From Leptospira neocaledonica (GTDB lineage Bacteria; Spirochaetota; Leptospiria; Leptospirales; Leptospiraceae): a stretch of DNA of 64,000 nt. How positions within the stretch are numbered: position 1 is the stretch's first letter; every line of letters starts with the position of its first letter. Positions 8,713-17,989 of the stretch are shown here, in pieces. Below the pieces are notes generated by a model. That model was not told the DNA's origin. It saw nothing but the letters and a program-made list of their open reading frames with translations, and ran no database searches. The position numbers and the translations under genes were made by a program. The stretch lies in NCBI RefSeq assembly GCF_002812205.1, contig NZ_NPEA01000005.1:124001-188000 (forward strand), in the 5' to 3' direction.

Positions 8713-9374
8713 TTAACGACTCTAGTAAAACTTCCTTCTCTCATTTCATAGATCGTCTTAGCATCGAATGCCAGATTCATATCGTGGGTCACGAGTAAGA
8801 TGGTGAGTCCTCTTGAATTAAAATCGGAGAGAAGTTTACGTACTAATTCACTATTTTCTGGATCCAAGTCGCCGGATGGTTCGTCCGCGAGAAGTATTTC
8901 TGGTTCATTGATGAGTGCTCTTGCGATCGCAGTCATCTGGATCTGACCACCGGAAAGACTACTTGGAAGTTGGTTGCGTATCGTATGAAGGTGCAAACTG
9001 GAAATGAGAAATTCACATTTTTCTCTGTATTCCTGTTCCTCAAATTTGCCTACCAGTAAAGCAGGCAAAAGAATATTCTCTTCTACACTTAGATGAGAAA
9101 CCAATTCAGAAAATTGGAAGATTAGTCCTATGTTTTTCGCCCTGAATCTAGCAAGTTCCCCTTTGGTTATAGAGGAAAGTTTTAACGTGTCAAAGTAGAT
9201 CTCTCCGGAGCTACTGGACAACATGCCGGTGATCATAGACAAAAGTGTGGTTTTTCCGGAGCCGGATGGTCCAACGATCGCGACATAGTCGGATTGGTTG
9301 ATATCAAATGAGATTCCGTTCACTGCCTTAGTGGAACCATAGTGTCTGGAGAGATTATTAATCCTAAGGATCAT
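8709..9374 (-). CDS. ABC transporter ATP-binding protein (LolD/MacB type)
   Basis: 221 residues. Walker A is GPSGSGKTT, the Q loop [11 protein letters not shown], the signature [16 protein letters not shown], Walker [15 protein letters not shown] and the H loop LLVTHD. The SGDLDPE after Walker B and the overall length are typical of the type VII LolD/MacB/FtsE group, which works with FtsX-fold permeases. The permease is the overlapping upstream gene (4-base overlap) and is unusually small. Confidence 0.92.
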   Translation of the reverse strand: MILRINNLSRHYGSTKAVNGISFDINQSDYVAIVGPSGSGKTTLLSMITGMLSSSSGEIYFDTLKLSSITKGELARFRAKNIGLIFQFSELVSHLSVEENILLPALLVGKFEEQEYREKCEFLISSLHLHTIRNQLPSSLSGGQIQMTAIARALINEPEILLADEPSGDLDPENSELVRKLLSDFNSRGLTILLVTHDMNLAFDAKTIYEMREGSFTRVVK

Positions 9375-9895
9375 TTTCCCCTCCTGATTGATCTGTAAGG
9401 ATCAACTAAGGTGTACAAATAAGCGGCCAGAGCACTAATTCCTCCGATTAGGATACCTTCTGAGCCCAAACTTGCGATATAGTCGAGAGGAGAGACCAAT
9501 TCGGACTTTCCGATAGGGATAAAAATGCTTAAAATTAAAGAGATTAAGAACCCGATTCCGTGGATAATCCAGAGTTCCACGGTTTGTAGGAGCACGACCC
9601 CCTGTCGGTTTCCGCCTACAGCCATCATAATTCCGTTATCCCCGGAACGAGTCATGACTCGAACAATGCTCATAAAAATTAAAGCAAGGCTACAAAGAGA
9701 TAAAACCAGGTACGGAGAATTCAGAAATAGATCGATACTAGAAATGTCCGTGGGTCTTTTTTCCGTACGAAGGGAGAAAAATCCGAATAAAAATCCGTAG
9801 GCAAAAAACGTCGAGAATACGACGTGCAATACACTGGTGATCCAGTCCCGGAGGAAGAGGGAAAATGCAAACCTCAGGTAAGTGATTCTTCCCAT
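9371..9895 (-). CDS. Minimal FtsX-like ABC permease
   Basis: A 174-residue membrane protein with four hydrophobic segments at about 17-38, 54-76, 102-126 and 146-165. The three C-terminal helices and the intervening [19 protein letters not shown] segment look like an FtsX/MacB permease core (usual form: I-G-A-x-x-x-x-I). The large extracytoplasmic domain between TM1 and TM2 is absent; only about 15 residues lie there. It is the first gene of the operon and overlaps the ATPase by 4 bases, so the two form a small transporter or mechanotransmitter. The substrate is unknown. Confidence 0.65.
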   Translation of the reverse strand: MGRITYLRFAFSLFLRDWITSVLHVVFSTFFAYGFLFGFFSLRTEKRPTDISSIDLFLNSPYLVLSLCSLALIFMSIVRVMTRSGDNGIMMAVGGNRQGVVLLQTVELWIIHGIGFLISLILSIFIPIGKSELVSPLDYIASLGSEGILIGGISALAAYLYTLVDPYRSIRRGK

Positions 9896-9965
9896 CGGGA
9901 GCAGGATATTGAAAACGTTTGATTTTATCCAACATTTATTTAGTTAATAGCAGAAATTCCGAAAA

Positions 9966-11528
9966 ATGATCTTTGTAATTCTCGTAGCAGCTGGAATCAT
10001 CCTGATCGTCGCGGCAGGTTCGTTTCTCATTCAATCCAAAAAGGATTCGTTTGAGAAAGCACTGGCTTTAGCGGCTATGGGAAATTACGTCGACTCTCGG
10101 ATTCTCATTCGAGACATTCTAGATTCAAATCCATCTAATACCAGGGCTCATTTTATCATGGCGAAAATTTACGCTATGGAAGGCGACTATACGAATGAGG
10201 CAAAACATCTAGACAAAATCAAAAAGATCGGGAACTTCGATAAGGAAATTTCGGAAGTAGCGGTTTCCAATCGGATCGCTGATATATATTACCAACAAGA
10301 TCTTTATGAAGAAGCTGTGTTTCACTATTCGGATACTCTCTCCGTAGACCCGGATAATCTAGAGGCTTGTATTCGGATTGGTTTTATGGCGATCGGCCAA
10401 AAAGAATTCGGCATCGCGGATAAGTTTCTATCGCGGATACCGGATGAAAAAATTAAAATGCCTGCCTTACTATTAGGAAAAGGTGTAGTCGCAGGGATCC
10501 TAAGAAAGGGAGATCCCAGAACGTATTTCCAAAAAGCATTCGAAGAAGATCCGACTTCTTCCGTAGGCGGATTTTTATATGCGGTCTCTCTATCGAGAGC
10601 CGGGGAACATGACGAAGCAATTCGTGTAGCTAATTCTGTGGTAGATGTTGTCACAGATGAGTATGTTCGTTACACATTATTCCAATTTATCATGCTGGAA
10701 TTCATACTGAAAGAGAATTGGAACGAAGCATTAAAACACGCCAGACTTTGTATGGAGATCGCAAGAAATAACGGATGGAAACAGGAAATGATAGATTCTG
10801 ATTTCCATTTCTCTTTGATCGCCGTCAAGATGGGAAGATTAGAAGACGCTAGCGAATATCTGATCGAAGCAGAATCCGAAAGAGTAGATGACGACCGGAT
10901 TATAGAACTCGCAAATTATAAATACCAAGTAGAAACCAAAAGATTGGAACTCGGAAAAGTTTCTAAAAGTGGGTTTAGTCCCGACCAAGAACTTGGAAAA
11001 TTATTCACGGAGCTATTTCCGGTAGAACGTTATTATGAAATTTCAGGTTTAAAATCTTCCAAGTCTTTCCATATCAAAGGGATCATAGACGAAGAAGGAA
11101 ATAAGATCGTAATCGACGTAAATAAGATCGGGATCAGCGCCATGGATCATTATAGATCCTTAAAGGGCGTGGATTTTAAAAACCTTTGTGTGAAAGTAGT
11201 TCTTGCGTTAAATTATACGGTGAGTAGAGAGATCCCGAATAAAGAAGGGGACGGGGTTAATTTCCAAGGTCTGAATAAAACGGATAAGGAAACTAGGGCG
11301 CTTTTCAAATTCAGAAAATGGAAGGACGCCAAAATTTCGGATATATTCTTAAGAGACACATTGGGCCAGGTAAAGGATCTGGGACTGGACAAGGCATTTA
11401 TCGTGGGAGATGCGGATTTTACAGAAGGTGCTCGCAGATTTTTGGCGGATAATCCGTCCAGACTCTCCGTACTTTACGGAAGAGATTTAGAAGAACTTTT
11501 AAAAAAGGCGCTGAAATCCCAAGGCTAA
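9966..11528 (+). CDS. Membrane-anchored TPR protein with C-terminal Mrr-like nuclease-fold domain
   Basis: 520 residues. Residues 2-22 form one membrane helix, then TPR-like helical repeats span about 27-315 (for example [20 protein letters not shown] and [20 protein letters not shown]). Residues about 400-513 resemble the Mrr/restriction-endonuclease-like fold: [19 protein letters not shown] matches the opening F-E-x-L-x-x-x-L-L-x-x-x-[15 protein letters not shown] matches the T-x-F-x-x-x-A segment, and DLEELLKKA the final helix. The putative catalytic residues are incomplete: Asp429 is present and LFKFRKW (447-452) stands where Mrr has Q-x-K. It may be a non-cleaving relic. The next gene is a lipoprotein on the same strand. 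Confidence 0.65.
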   Translation: MIFVILVAAGIILIVAAGSFLIQSKKDSFEKALALAAMGNYVDSRILIRDILDSNPSNTRAHFIMAKIYAMEGDYTNEAKHLDKIKKIGNFDKEISEVAVSNRIADIYYQQDLYEEAVFHYSDTLSVDPDNLEACIRIGFMAIGQKEFGIADKFLSRIPDEKIKMPALLLGKGVVAGILRKGDPRTYFQKAFEEDPTSSVGGFLYAVSLSRAGEHDEAIRVANSVVDVVTDEYVRYTLFQFIMLEFILKENWNEALKHARLCMEIARNNGWKQEMIDSDFHFSLIAVKMGRLEDASEYLIEAESERVDDDRIIELANYKYQVETKRLELGKVSKSGFSPDQELGKLFTELFPVERYYEISGLKSSKSFHIKGIIDEEGNKIVIDVNKIGISAMDHYRSLKGVDFKNLCVKVVLALNYTVSREIPNKEGDGVNFQGLNKTDKETRALFKFRKWKDAKISDIFLRDTLGQVKDLGLDKAFIVGDADFTEGARRFLADNPSRLSVLYGRDLEELLKKALKSQG

Positions 11529-11562
11529 AAGGGAACCTTCAGTTTTATTAGGGGTCCCAATC

Positions 11563-12156
11563 ATGTTCCATTTATCTTTCTACGGATCCGTTTTGTTCAG
11601 AGGACTATTACTTCTACTATTATTACAAATTTCTTGCGTTACGAGAGGAGAATCTTCTCTTTCTGCTAAGCGAAGTCCTGAAACCCCTCCTACTGTTACT
11701 CAAGGAAAAGTTTTTTTAGCGGGACATACCGGAGAACATTCCAAGGATACAGAAGAGATCCTGAAATTAGTACAACGTCTCGTTTCAGGAACGATCGCAA
11801 GAGATCTGAATTTTTTACCTGAGTTAGTATCCAAGAAAGACGGGATCTATCTGGACATAAAAGGGAATTGGACCAGAGAACAACTCATCCAAGAGCTTTC
11901 TTCCGCAGATAATTATTTTCGCATATACTTCTTCGATCGAGAGTTATTAGAAAAACAGAAAAACTCGAAAGAAGTGAGAACAGTCCGGGATTTGTTACTT
12001 TCTTCCGGAGGGATCGAGGTCGATTTTTATTACGAGAGCAAGAGCGCTTGCGAGTTAAAACTCAAATTTAAAGAGAACCAGAAACTAGAAAGGGAACTGA
12101 TCAATCCGTATTTCATAAAGCAAGACGGAAAATGGTACTTATTTCGGCTTTTCTAA
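11563..12156 (+). CDS. Hypothetical lipoprotein
   Basis: 197 residues. The signal peptide ends in the lipobox LLQISC (Cys at about 25), after which a Ser/Pro-rich linker leads to a compact C-terminal domain of about 130 residues. That domain has helices, then beta strands, and ends KQDGKWYLFRLF, which resembles the last strand of NTF2-like folds. I do not recognise the family. It follows the TPR/Mrr-like gene by 34 bases and probably shares its transcript. Confidence 0.65.
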   Translation: MFHLSFYGSVLFRGLLLLLLLQISCVTRGESSLSAKRSPETPPTVTQGKVFLAGHTGEHSKDTEEILKLVQRLVSGTIARDLNFLPELVSKKDGIYLDIKGNWTREQLIQELSSADNYFRIYFFDRELLEKQKNSKEVRTVRDLLLSSGGIEVDFYYESKSACELKLKFKENQKLERELINPYFIKQDGKWYLFRLF

Positions 12157-12230
12157 AATGAAACCTTCTAAAAAGGCAAACGGACTTGCGGTACCAGGGC
12201 TTGATATTGAAATAGTCATAAGGAAAGAGG

Positions 12231-13694
12231 ATGCAAGACTTCCAATCGGGACACGAACAAGATCTACTCGATAAAACTTCCTATAATAAAAATAGAAGTT
12301 GGATCCTTCTTTCTATTTTTGCAGCTTCCGCATTCTTATTCCCTTTCGGGACACTTGTTTTTCCGGAGACGATTCCTTTCGAAACTACTACTGAAGATAA
12401 AAAAGGAAATACGGTAAACAAGACCAATCAAAATACCACTCCCGTAACTAGTGCTTCTTCGAGTGTTAGTCCTATATCCGGCAAGGTAATCGACTGGGAT
12501 GTGGATCGTTTGACCGAATATGCGGTCTCTAATAACCCACTGTATTTATCTGAAAAACAAAATATGGGGATCGAAAGAGGACGGGTAATCACCGCTTCCT
12601 TATATCGAAATCCAGTCATTCAATTCCAACAACAGTTCATCGGAGGAACTCCGAATTCCCAAGGGGGAAGTCCGGAAACCGCACCCGGAATGTTCCAAGA
12701 AGTGGACGTGTATGGAGTTGTACCTCTTAGAACTAGGGTAGCAAAAAAATCATTCGAAGCTGCCATCCAAGATTTTCGGAATTTCGATCGTATCTTCCGG
12801 ATGAGACTTCGCCAAAATTATTGGGCATTCGTATTTCTCACACTTCTTGTAGATACCAATAAAGAATTCTACGAAAACTATAGCGATCTTTTGGAACTCA
12901 CTAAGTTTAGAGTGCAGAAGGGGGACATTTCTCCTTTGGAATTCGAACGTCTGGAGTTGGAAAGGATACAGGTAGAAAAGTTCTACCGTGACGCGATCGT
13001 ACGCAGACAATCCATCGAAAAAGATCTGCGTATTCTCACAGGTTTATCTGAAGAAGAAGGTGTATTCGCATTCAATGTGGACTCCATGAAATTCAGACCC
13101 TTGGAAGAAATGGGACTTCACCTAAAAGAGGATTTTCCTTCTATAGAACGCCCTGACGTTACTGCCTTGGAACAAAGGCTCCAAGAGAAGAAGATGAACA
13201 TAGAACTGCAAAGAAGGGAGTCCTTCGGCTGGTTGCAGTTAGGTGGAGAATGGAGGGTCAAAGGTGGAGAAAATTATGGAGGCGTATTCGCTACCATCCC
13301 AATTCCTTTGAACGATAGAGGCCAAGGAAAAGTATATTCTGCAAAAGAAGAATATAGAAAATTTGAATTGGCTCTGGATGCAAAAAAAAGAGAAGTAATC
13401 GCCGAGATAGAAGCCGCTAAAAAAGAACTATTAGCAAGAGAAGAACTCTTAACCAAATACGAAAGGATCAACCTTCTCCAAAAGAATAAACAATTGGAAG
13501 AGAAGTCCAGAATTGCATACGTCCGCGGCGCCTCCGATCAAGTTACCTTCCTCCAAGCAGAAAAAAACTACCTCACCATCCTCCGAGAATATTACGATTT
13601 ACTATATTTATATTTTAACGCGGTAGAAAACTATAAGGCCGCAACCGGAAAAATTGCGGAAATTTCTTCTGCAAACAAGGCGAAGGGAGAATGA
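12231..13694 (+). CDS. TolC-family outer-membrane efflux protein (CusC/CzcC type)
   Basis: 487 residues. A long basic N-region precedes a hydrophobic export segment at about 24-44. The mature part has two repeats of long coiled-coil helices (for example KFRVQKGDISPLEFERLEL and SRIAYVRGASDQVTFLQAE), the hallmark of outer-membrane factors in tripartite pumps. The GDIS/GASD turns are typical of CzcC/CusC-type members. AGGAAAGAGG lies directly ahead of the ATG at 12231. The 3' end overlaps the adaptor region, so the two form one operon. No inner-membrane pump gene follows. Confidence 0.88.
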   Translation: MQDFQSGHEQDLLDKTSYNKNRSWILLSIFAASAFLFPFGTLVFPETIPFETTTEDKKGNTVNKTNQNTTPVTSASSSVSPISGKVIDWDVDRLTEYAVSNNPLYLSEKQNMGIERGRVITASLYRNPVIQFQQQFIGGTPNSQGGSPETAPGMFQEVDVYGVVPLRTRVAKKSFEAAIQDFRNFDRIFRMRLRQNYWAFVFLTLLVDTNKEFYENYSDLLELTKFRVQKGDISPLEFERLELERIQVEKFYRDAIVRRQSIEKDLRILTGLSEEEGVFAFNVDSMKFRPLEEMGLHLKEDFPSIERPDVTALEQRLQEKKMNIELQRRESFGWLQLGGEWRVKGGENYGGVFATIPIPLNDRGQGKVYSAKEEYRKFELALDAKKREVIAEIEAAKKELLAREELLTKYERINLLQKNKQLEEKSRIAYVRGASDQVTFLQAEKNYLTILREYYDLLYLYFNAVENYKAATGKIAEISSANKAKGE

Positions 13695-13696
13695 CA

Positions 13697-14878
13697 ATGA
13701 AACTATTATTCCAAAAATATAAAGTTCTGATCGTTTTAGCCTTGGGAATCACGATCGTATTTTTCGGGTTCAAATACTTCTCCAAAAAGAAGCCCGAAAA
13801 AAAGATCAATGAAGAGAATAAAAACGTATTCACAGTTCCGGAAGACGTATTAAGAAGACACCCTCTCACTTACGTCGGTTTAAAAGAAGTCTCTCAATTC
13901 GAAGAACTTGCATTGCCTGGTAGGATCACCTACGATCCGGAAAGTATGGCAAAGGTAGGTTCTCAAGTAGAAGCCAGGATCAAAAAAGTTTTGGTCAAGG
14001 AAGGAGATCGAGTTAGCCAAGGGTCTCCATTGGCCATTCTTTCATCCATCCAATTGGGAGAAGTAGAAGCAGCTTATGTCAAAGCAAGAGCTTCCCTGGA
14101 TGCATTGAAAATGCAAGCGGATCGTGCTAAGGAACTTTTCGAGATGAAAGTTACTTCTGCCAAAGAATACGAGTTCGCTACCATGCAATACAAAACTGCT
14201 AGAACGGAAGTAGAAACCACTCGTATCAAGTTGGACAATTATGGTCTGACTCCTTCCGAAATAGAAGGAATTGAAAGAGGGATCTATGTTTCTTCTAACC
14301 TGATCCTCAGGAGCCCTATCAACGGAGAAGTCACTGAAAGAAAAGCGATTCTTGGGCAACAGGTGACTCGTAACGAAGAACTATTCACGATCGCTAACTT
14401 AAGCCATCTTTGGGTCCTACTTGATGTATATGAAAAAGATTTGGGCGGAGTGAGAGAAGGTGCGCAGGCTACCATCTTTCCTTTAGGTGATGAACGTAGT
14501 GATATTCAGATCCAAGGAAAAGTGGGTTATGTAGGAACGGTTTTGGATAACGTGAAACGTACTGCAAAACTTAGGATCATGGTTTCCAACAAGGGAAACA
14601 GATTAAAGCCGGGTCAAACTGTTACAGCAAAAGTTGCCGGTCTAGTTGTGAGTACTGGAGGAGGAAAACGTAAGATGATCCCTCTAGAAGCAGTCCACGA
14701 GATAGAAGGAAAATCCTTCGTATTTGTTCCTCATGGAGAAGGTAGTTTTGAAGCGGTAAGCGTGGTAGTAGGGGACACGATAGAAGATGATATCATCATT
14801 TTAGGCGGACTTCCCGACGGCTCAGAAGTTGTGTCCAAAGGTTCTTTCGTTTTAAAAAGTGAATTCCTTAAGTTTTAA
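13697..14878 (+). CDS. Efflux RND transporter periplasmic adaptor (CusB/HlyD family)
   Basis: 393 residues from the ATG at 13697. That start is preferred over the overlapping ATG at 13691 because GGGAG (13685-13689) lies 7 bases ahead of it. One membrane helix (about 10-26) anchors it. The lipoyl/barrel-sandwich halves flank a coiled-coil hairpin: RIKKVLVKEGDRVSQGSPLAILS opens it, SPINGEVTERKAILGQQV closes it. Then come a beta-barrel (LWVLLDVYEKD) and a membrane-proximal domain. It connects a TolC channel to a heavy-metal RND pump in known systems. The expected CusA/CzcA gene is absent; a toxin gene converges and overlaps its end by 11 bases. Confidence 0.88.
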   Translation: MKLLFQKYKVLIVLALGITIVFFGFKYFSKKKPEKKINEENKNVFTVPEDVLRRHPLTYVGLKEVSQFEELALPGRITYDPESMAKVGSQVEARIKKVLVKEGDRVSQGSPLAILSSIQLGEVEAAYVKARASLDALKMQADRAKELFEMKVTSAKEYEFATMQYKTARTEVETTRIKLDNYGLTPSEIEGIERGIYVSSNLILRSPINGEVTERKAILGQQVTRNEELFTIANLSHLWVLLDVYEKDLGGVREGAQATIFPLGDERSDIQIQGKVGYVGTVLDNVKRTAKLRIMVSNKGNRLKPGQTVTAKVAGLVVSTGGGKRKMIPLEAVHEIEGKSFVFVPHGEGSFEAVSVVVGDTIEDDIIILGGLPDGSEVVSKGSFVLKSEFLKF

Positions 14879-15269
14879 TATTTTCTAATATTCTAACCGG
14901 ATATTTTTTCAGGATCTCATCTGAAGTAGCAAATTCCCAACCGTTTATCATCGCATGGGAAAGAAGTAATCGATCAAAAGGATCTCTGTGTATATTTGGC
15001 AGTCTAGTTAAGAAAAAGATTGCCTCGTCTTGTAAAATCGATTTTTCCAAACCGGATTGAATACATGCATTCACTAAAAAATATCCGGGCATTTCAGGTA
15101 GAGGTAATTTACCTAAATCGTATTTAATCTGGATTTCCCATAGGGAAACTTGGTGGAATAGAAATCTGATGTCTTCTTCCTTGCAGAGTTCTTTAATGAT
15201 CGGGGGAAGTTTTGGATCTTCTAACAAAAACCAGAGAATGATCTGAGTATCTAATAGGATGGTTCGCAA
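14868..15269 (-). CDS. PIN-domain toxin (VapC-like, Phd-associated type)
   Basis: 133 residues with the acidic residues of a PIN ribonuclease: Asp7 in LLDTQIILW, Glu45 in SLWEIQIKY, Asp96/Asp99 in HRDPFDRLLLSHA and Asp117 in FATSDE. The SLWEI and DPFDR-LL-x-x-A motifs mark the subgroup that pairs with Phd/YefM-type antitoxins. These RNases cut RNA in the cytoplasm when freed from the antitoxin. The antitoxin gene lies 3 bases upstream. Its last 11 bases overlap the end of the convergent adaptor gene. Confidence 0.88.
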   Translation of the reverse strand: MRTILLDTQIILWFLLEDPKLPPIIKELCKEEDIRFLFHQVSLWEIQIKYDLGKLPLPEMPGYFLVNACIQSGLEKSILQDEAIFFLTRLPNIHRDPFDRLLLSHAMINGWEFATSDEILKKYPVRILENIKT

Positions 15270-15272
15270 GTT

Positions 15273-15569
15273 TTATTCCCCGTAAAAATCGGATTCGAAT
15301 TCTACAAGAGGGGAATTAAAATCATCCGGGACGGTGAATTTACCGGCCAAGAGCCCAGGTTTGAGTTTTTTTGCCTTGGGCATAGAGATGGGTACGAGTT
15401 CCACCATAGGACGGTTCCGTTCGGATATAACGACTCTTTCGCCAGAACTAGCGGCTTTTAAATAACGCCCCAAATGGGCCTTTGCCTCACTAAGATTGAT
15501 CTTTTTCATAAAATAGTCTATATTTAGACTACTATTAGTCTTTAAATGGTTCAATTGTTTTTCAGTCAT
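15273..15569 (-). CDS. Phd/YefM-family antitoxin
   Basis: 98 residues if started at the ATG at 15569, which has a perfect GGAGG 5 bases ahead. The Phd core begins only at an internal ATG at 15509: KKINLSEAKAHLGRYLKAAS then GERVVISERNRPMVEL, which is the DNA-binding and dimer half. The C-terminal LLAGKFTVPDDF then FNSPLVEFESDFY tail is typical of the toxin-neutralising part paired with PIN toxins. A palindromic operator-like cluster (15514-15540) lies between the two possible starts. Translation from 15569 would read through it; a leader or dual start is possible. It is first in the two-gene module. Confidence 0.88.
   Translation of the reverse strand: MTEKQLNHLKTNSSLNIDYFMKKINLSEAKAHLGRYLKAASSGERVVISERNRPMVELVPISMPKAKKLKPGLLAGKFTVPDDFNSPLVEFESDFYGE
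15514..15540. promoter_or_regulatory. Operator-like alternating palindromes of the toxin-antitoxin module
   Basis: Three half-sites alternate in orientation: TAGTCTA (15514-15520), TAGACTA (15525-15531) and TAGTC (15536-15540), with 4-base spacers between arms. Each adjacent pair is a perfect inverted repeat. This is the usual layout for cooperative Phd-type autorepression. It lies 5-31 bases upstream of the internal antitoxin ATG and inside the longer reading frame. Confidence 0.5.
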
Positions 15570-15657
15570 TTAATCCTCCAATGTAGATGTTTTATTTAAA
15601 AATCATAGCACCAAAAAAGTACTTGCGCAACATTTATTCACTAATAACTTGTTAAGC

Positions 15658-16266
15658 ATGAAAGATCTAACGGAAAAGCAACTCGCAGTTCTACATTTTA
15701 TTACCAATGTGATCAAAGAAAGAGGCTTTCCTCCGACGATCCGAGAGATTGGAGATGAGTTCGGTATTACGGCAAAGGGTGCTTACGATCACCTAAAAGC
15801 CATAGAGAAAAAAGGATACCTCAAGACCTCCAAAAACCAATCCAGAGCCATAGAGCTTACCCGCCAAAGCCCATTCGAAAGTTTACCAGTTCCCACCCCA
15901 AGCATTCCTCTCTTAGGTAGAGTGGCCGCTGGATTACCCATCCTAGCCGAAGAAAATATAGAAGCGTATATCCCAGTTCCGGAAGAAATGGCCTCAAAAG
16001 GAATTACCTTCGCTCTAAAAGTGCAGGGAGATTCCATGATAGAAGCTGGGATCAACGATGGAGACGTAGCGATTATCCAAAAAAAGGATATAGCTCGAAA
16101 TGGAGAGATCGTTGTTGCATTGATCGAAGACGAAGCCACTTTAAAAGTCTATTTTAAAGAAGCGGATCATATTCGTCTGGAAGCTAGAAATCCAAAATAC
16201 AAACCGATCCGTAGTAAAAAAGTAACCATTGTAGGAAAGCTGATCGGTCTTTACCGTACCTATTGA
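15658..16266 (+). CDS. lexA: LexA repressor
   Basis: 202 residues from the ATG at 15658. The winged-helix DNA-binding domain is at about 1-70 with PPTIREIGDEFG as the recognition region. The self-cleavage site is Ala91-Gly92 (GRVAAGLP), and the catalytic pair is Ser126 (QGDSMIEAGI) and Lys163 (EATLKVYF). LexA represses DNA-damage genes and cleaves itself when RecA filaments form. An upstream in-frame TTG at 15649 is less likely. The gene diverges from the antitoxin across 88 bases; TTGCGCAA at 15623-15630 is a small palindrome there that could be an operator, but no known LexA box was matched. Confidence 0.95.
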   Translation: MKDLTEKQLAVLHFITNVIKERGFPPTIREIGDEFGITAKGAYDHLKAIEKKGYLKTSKNQSRAIELTRQSPFESLPVPTPSIPLLGRVAAGLPILAEENIEAYIPVPEEMASKGITFALKVQGDSMIEAGINDGDVAIIQKKDIARNGEIVVALIEDEATLKVYFKEADHIRLEARNPKYKPIRSKKVTIVGKLIGLYRTY

Positions 16267-16325
16267 TCAACGTCTCGGATTTCGGAGTTGACACTAACCC
16301 TTGAGAGAGGAAAGATTTTGAAAGA

Positions 16326-16628
16326 GTGAACTATCTTTCCTTTTTCCGCTTAATTGCAGCCTTATTCCTTTTACTTCTATTATTCGATTGTGCCTCTCGC
16401 AAAAAAGAGATCGGAGACAGGGACTTAAAACTTGTCCTTGAGTATCTGACCGAGGCCCGCCTTGCGGAAAGATTGAATTACGCTTCCGAACAAACTATTC
16501 GAAAGGATTCCGAAATTTTGGAAGCAGCCTGCGAAAGATACCAACTAGATAAGGATTCCGTAATGGAACAAATTCGAATCAAATACCCGAAGACCTACTT
16601 CGCATTGGTCGGCAAAAATGAAGAATAA
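16326..16628 (+). CDS. Small hypothetical lipoprotein
   Basis: 100 residues from a GTG start. The signal peptide ends in LLLFDC, a plausible spirochetal lipobox, so the mature protein begins CASRKKEIG. The remainder is charged and helical (KLVLEYLTEARLAERLNYAS). It overlaps the following ctp gene by 11 bases, which suggests that its product works with or near the periplasmic protease. A TTGACA at 16288-16293 with AAAGAT 17 bases later could be its promoter, which would give a very short leader. The family is not recognised. Confidence 0.6.
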   Translation: MNYLSFFRLIAALFLLLLLFDCASRKKEIGDRDLKLVLEYLTEARLAERLNYASEQTIRKDSEILEAACERYQLDKDSVMEQIRIKYPKTYFALVGKNEE

Positions 16629-17985
16629 AGAAAGATTCGCCTGGGCCGGTTTGGTTCTAATCCTATTTACTACACTCGTATTTCGTCCAGTCCACGCAAA
16701 AGCTGTTTCAGAAACTGCCGAAAAATACCTGCAATTATTCCATGAAGTTTTCGGGCTCATGCAAAACGGTTATGTAGAAACCGTAGACGAAGAAAAAGTA
16801 TTCTTAGGTGCGATCAAAGGAATGTTGGGGTCTTTAGGAGATCCTCATTCTTCTTTCTTGGAAGAAGAAGAATACAGACAAATGCGGGAAGAAACTCGCG
16901 GATCCTTTGGCGGAGTCGGAATGGAAGTGGCTTATACCGACGGGGCTATAGTAGTTGTTTCTCCTATCGAAGATACTCCTGCGATGAAAGCAGGTATCTT
17001 ACCTCAAGATAGGATCATAGAGATAGACGGAAAAAGTACCGCAAATTTGGGCTATGTAGAAGGGATCAAATTAATGCGTGGAAAGCCTGGAAGTTCCGTA
17101 AGCATTAAGGTAGAAAGAAAAAATATCAAGGAACCTCTGCAATTCACTTTAGTCCGGGAAAACATCAAGATACGTTATGTTCGTTCCTTCTTCTTTGAAA
17201 AAGAAAAGGTAGGTTATCTCCGTTTGAATCAGTTCATGGGAGAAAACACATTAGAAGAATTTAAAAAACATCTGAAATTACTCGCGGATAAAAAATCAGA
17301 AGGACTAATCGTCGATTTGAGGATGAATCCAGGCGGCTTATTACCTTTATCAGTTGCATTATCAGATATTTTTCTTCCGGAAGGATTGGATATAGTTTCC
17401 GTTAGAGGAAGAGGTGGAGAACTCGCGGATGTTTCCAAATCCACAGGCAAGGGAGATAAATATACCACAATACCTTTGGTTGTTTTGATCAATGAAGGTT
17501 CCGCTTCCGCTTCCGAAATTTTTGCAGGAGCCATCCAGGATCACAAACGAGGAAAGATCTTAGGAGTCACTTCTTTTGGGAAGGGTTCCGTGCAGATTGT
17601 TTATCCACTTTCTTTCGGAATGGCTGTAAAACTTACGGTTCAAAAATATTATACTCCTTCCGGTAAATCACTTCATGGAAAAGGAATCCAGCCAGACGTG
17701 ATAGTGAAAGGAATAGAGCCGAACGAAGATGATCGTTTTTATCTCAGAAAGATGAGTGAGAAAAAACTATTAGATCAACTTGCTTCCAAATATCCTGAAT
17801 ATAATGAACAGAATTTTTTAAATTTCGAAAAAGCACTTAAAGAACAAGGGATCAAACTTAGTTCGGATGTCGCCAGAGCAGTTTATAAAAATAAAACTCA
17901 GGCGGAAAAAGACAGAACTATGACCGATTTGGAATTGGATCCTCAATTGAAAAAAGCAGTGGATCTACTTTCTTCCAAATCTTAA
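16618..17985 (+). CDS. S41-family carboxyl-terminal processing protease
   Basis: 455 residues with an N-terminal export/membrane segment (8-28). A PDZ domain (about 95-180, FGGVGMEV and the [13 protein letters not shown] loop) is followed by the protease core. The Ser/Lys/Gln catalytic set fits Ser297 in [13 protein letters not shown] and Lys322/Gln326 in SFGKGSVQ, with the 25- and 4-residue spacing of CtpA/CtpB. It processes or degrades envelope proteins in the periplasm. It overlaps the lipoprotein upstream and lies 4 bases before tsaD. Confidence 0.93.
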   Translation: MKNKERFAWAGLVLILFTTLVFRPVHAKAVSETAEKYLQLFHEVFGLMQNGYVETVDEEKVFLGAIKGMLGSLGDPHSSFLEEEEYRQMREETRGSFGGVGMEVAYTDGAIVVVSPIEDTPAMKAGILPQDRIIEIDGKSTANLGYVEGIKLMRGKPGSSVSIKVERKNIKEPLQFTLVRENIKIRYVRSFFFEKEKVGYLRLNQFMGENTLEEFKKHLKLLADKKSEGLIVDLRMNPGGLLPLSVALSDIFLPEGLDIVSVRGRGGELADVSKSTGKGDKYTTIPLVVLINEGSASASEIFAGAIQDHKRGKILGVTSFGKGSVQIVYPLSFGMAVKLTVQKYYTPSGKSLHGKGIQPDVIVKGIEPNEDDRFYLRKMSEKKLLDQLASKYPEYNEQNFLNFEKALKEQGIKLSSDVARAVYKNKTQAEKDRTMTDLELDPQLKKAVDLLSSKS

Positions 17986-17989
17986 AATT

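Noticed and set aside
15623..15654. Short palindromes TTGCGCAA and TAACTTGTTA ahead of lexA as LexA boxes
   Set aside because: They do not fit a known LexA site well (TTTG-N5-CAAA was not found), so only a weak operator note was kept in the lexA entry.
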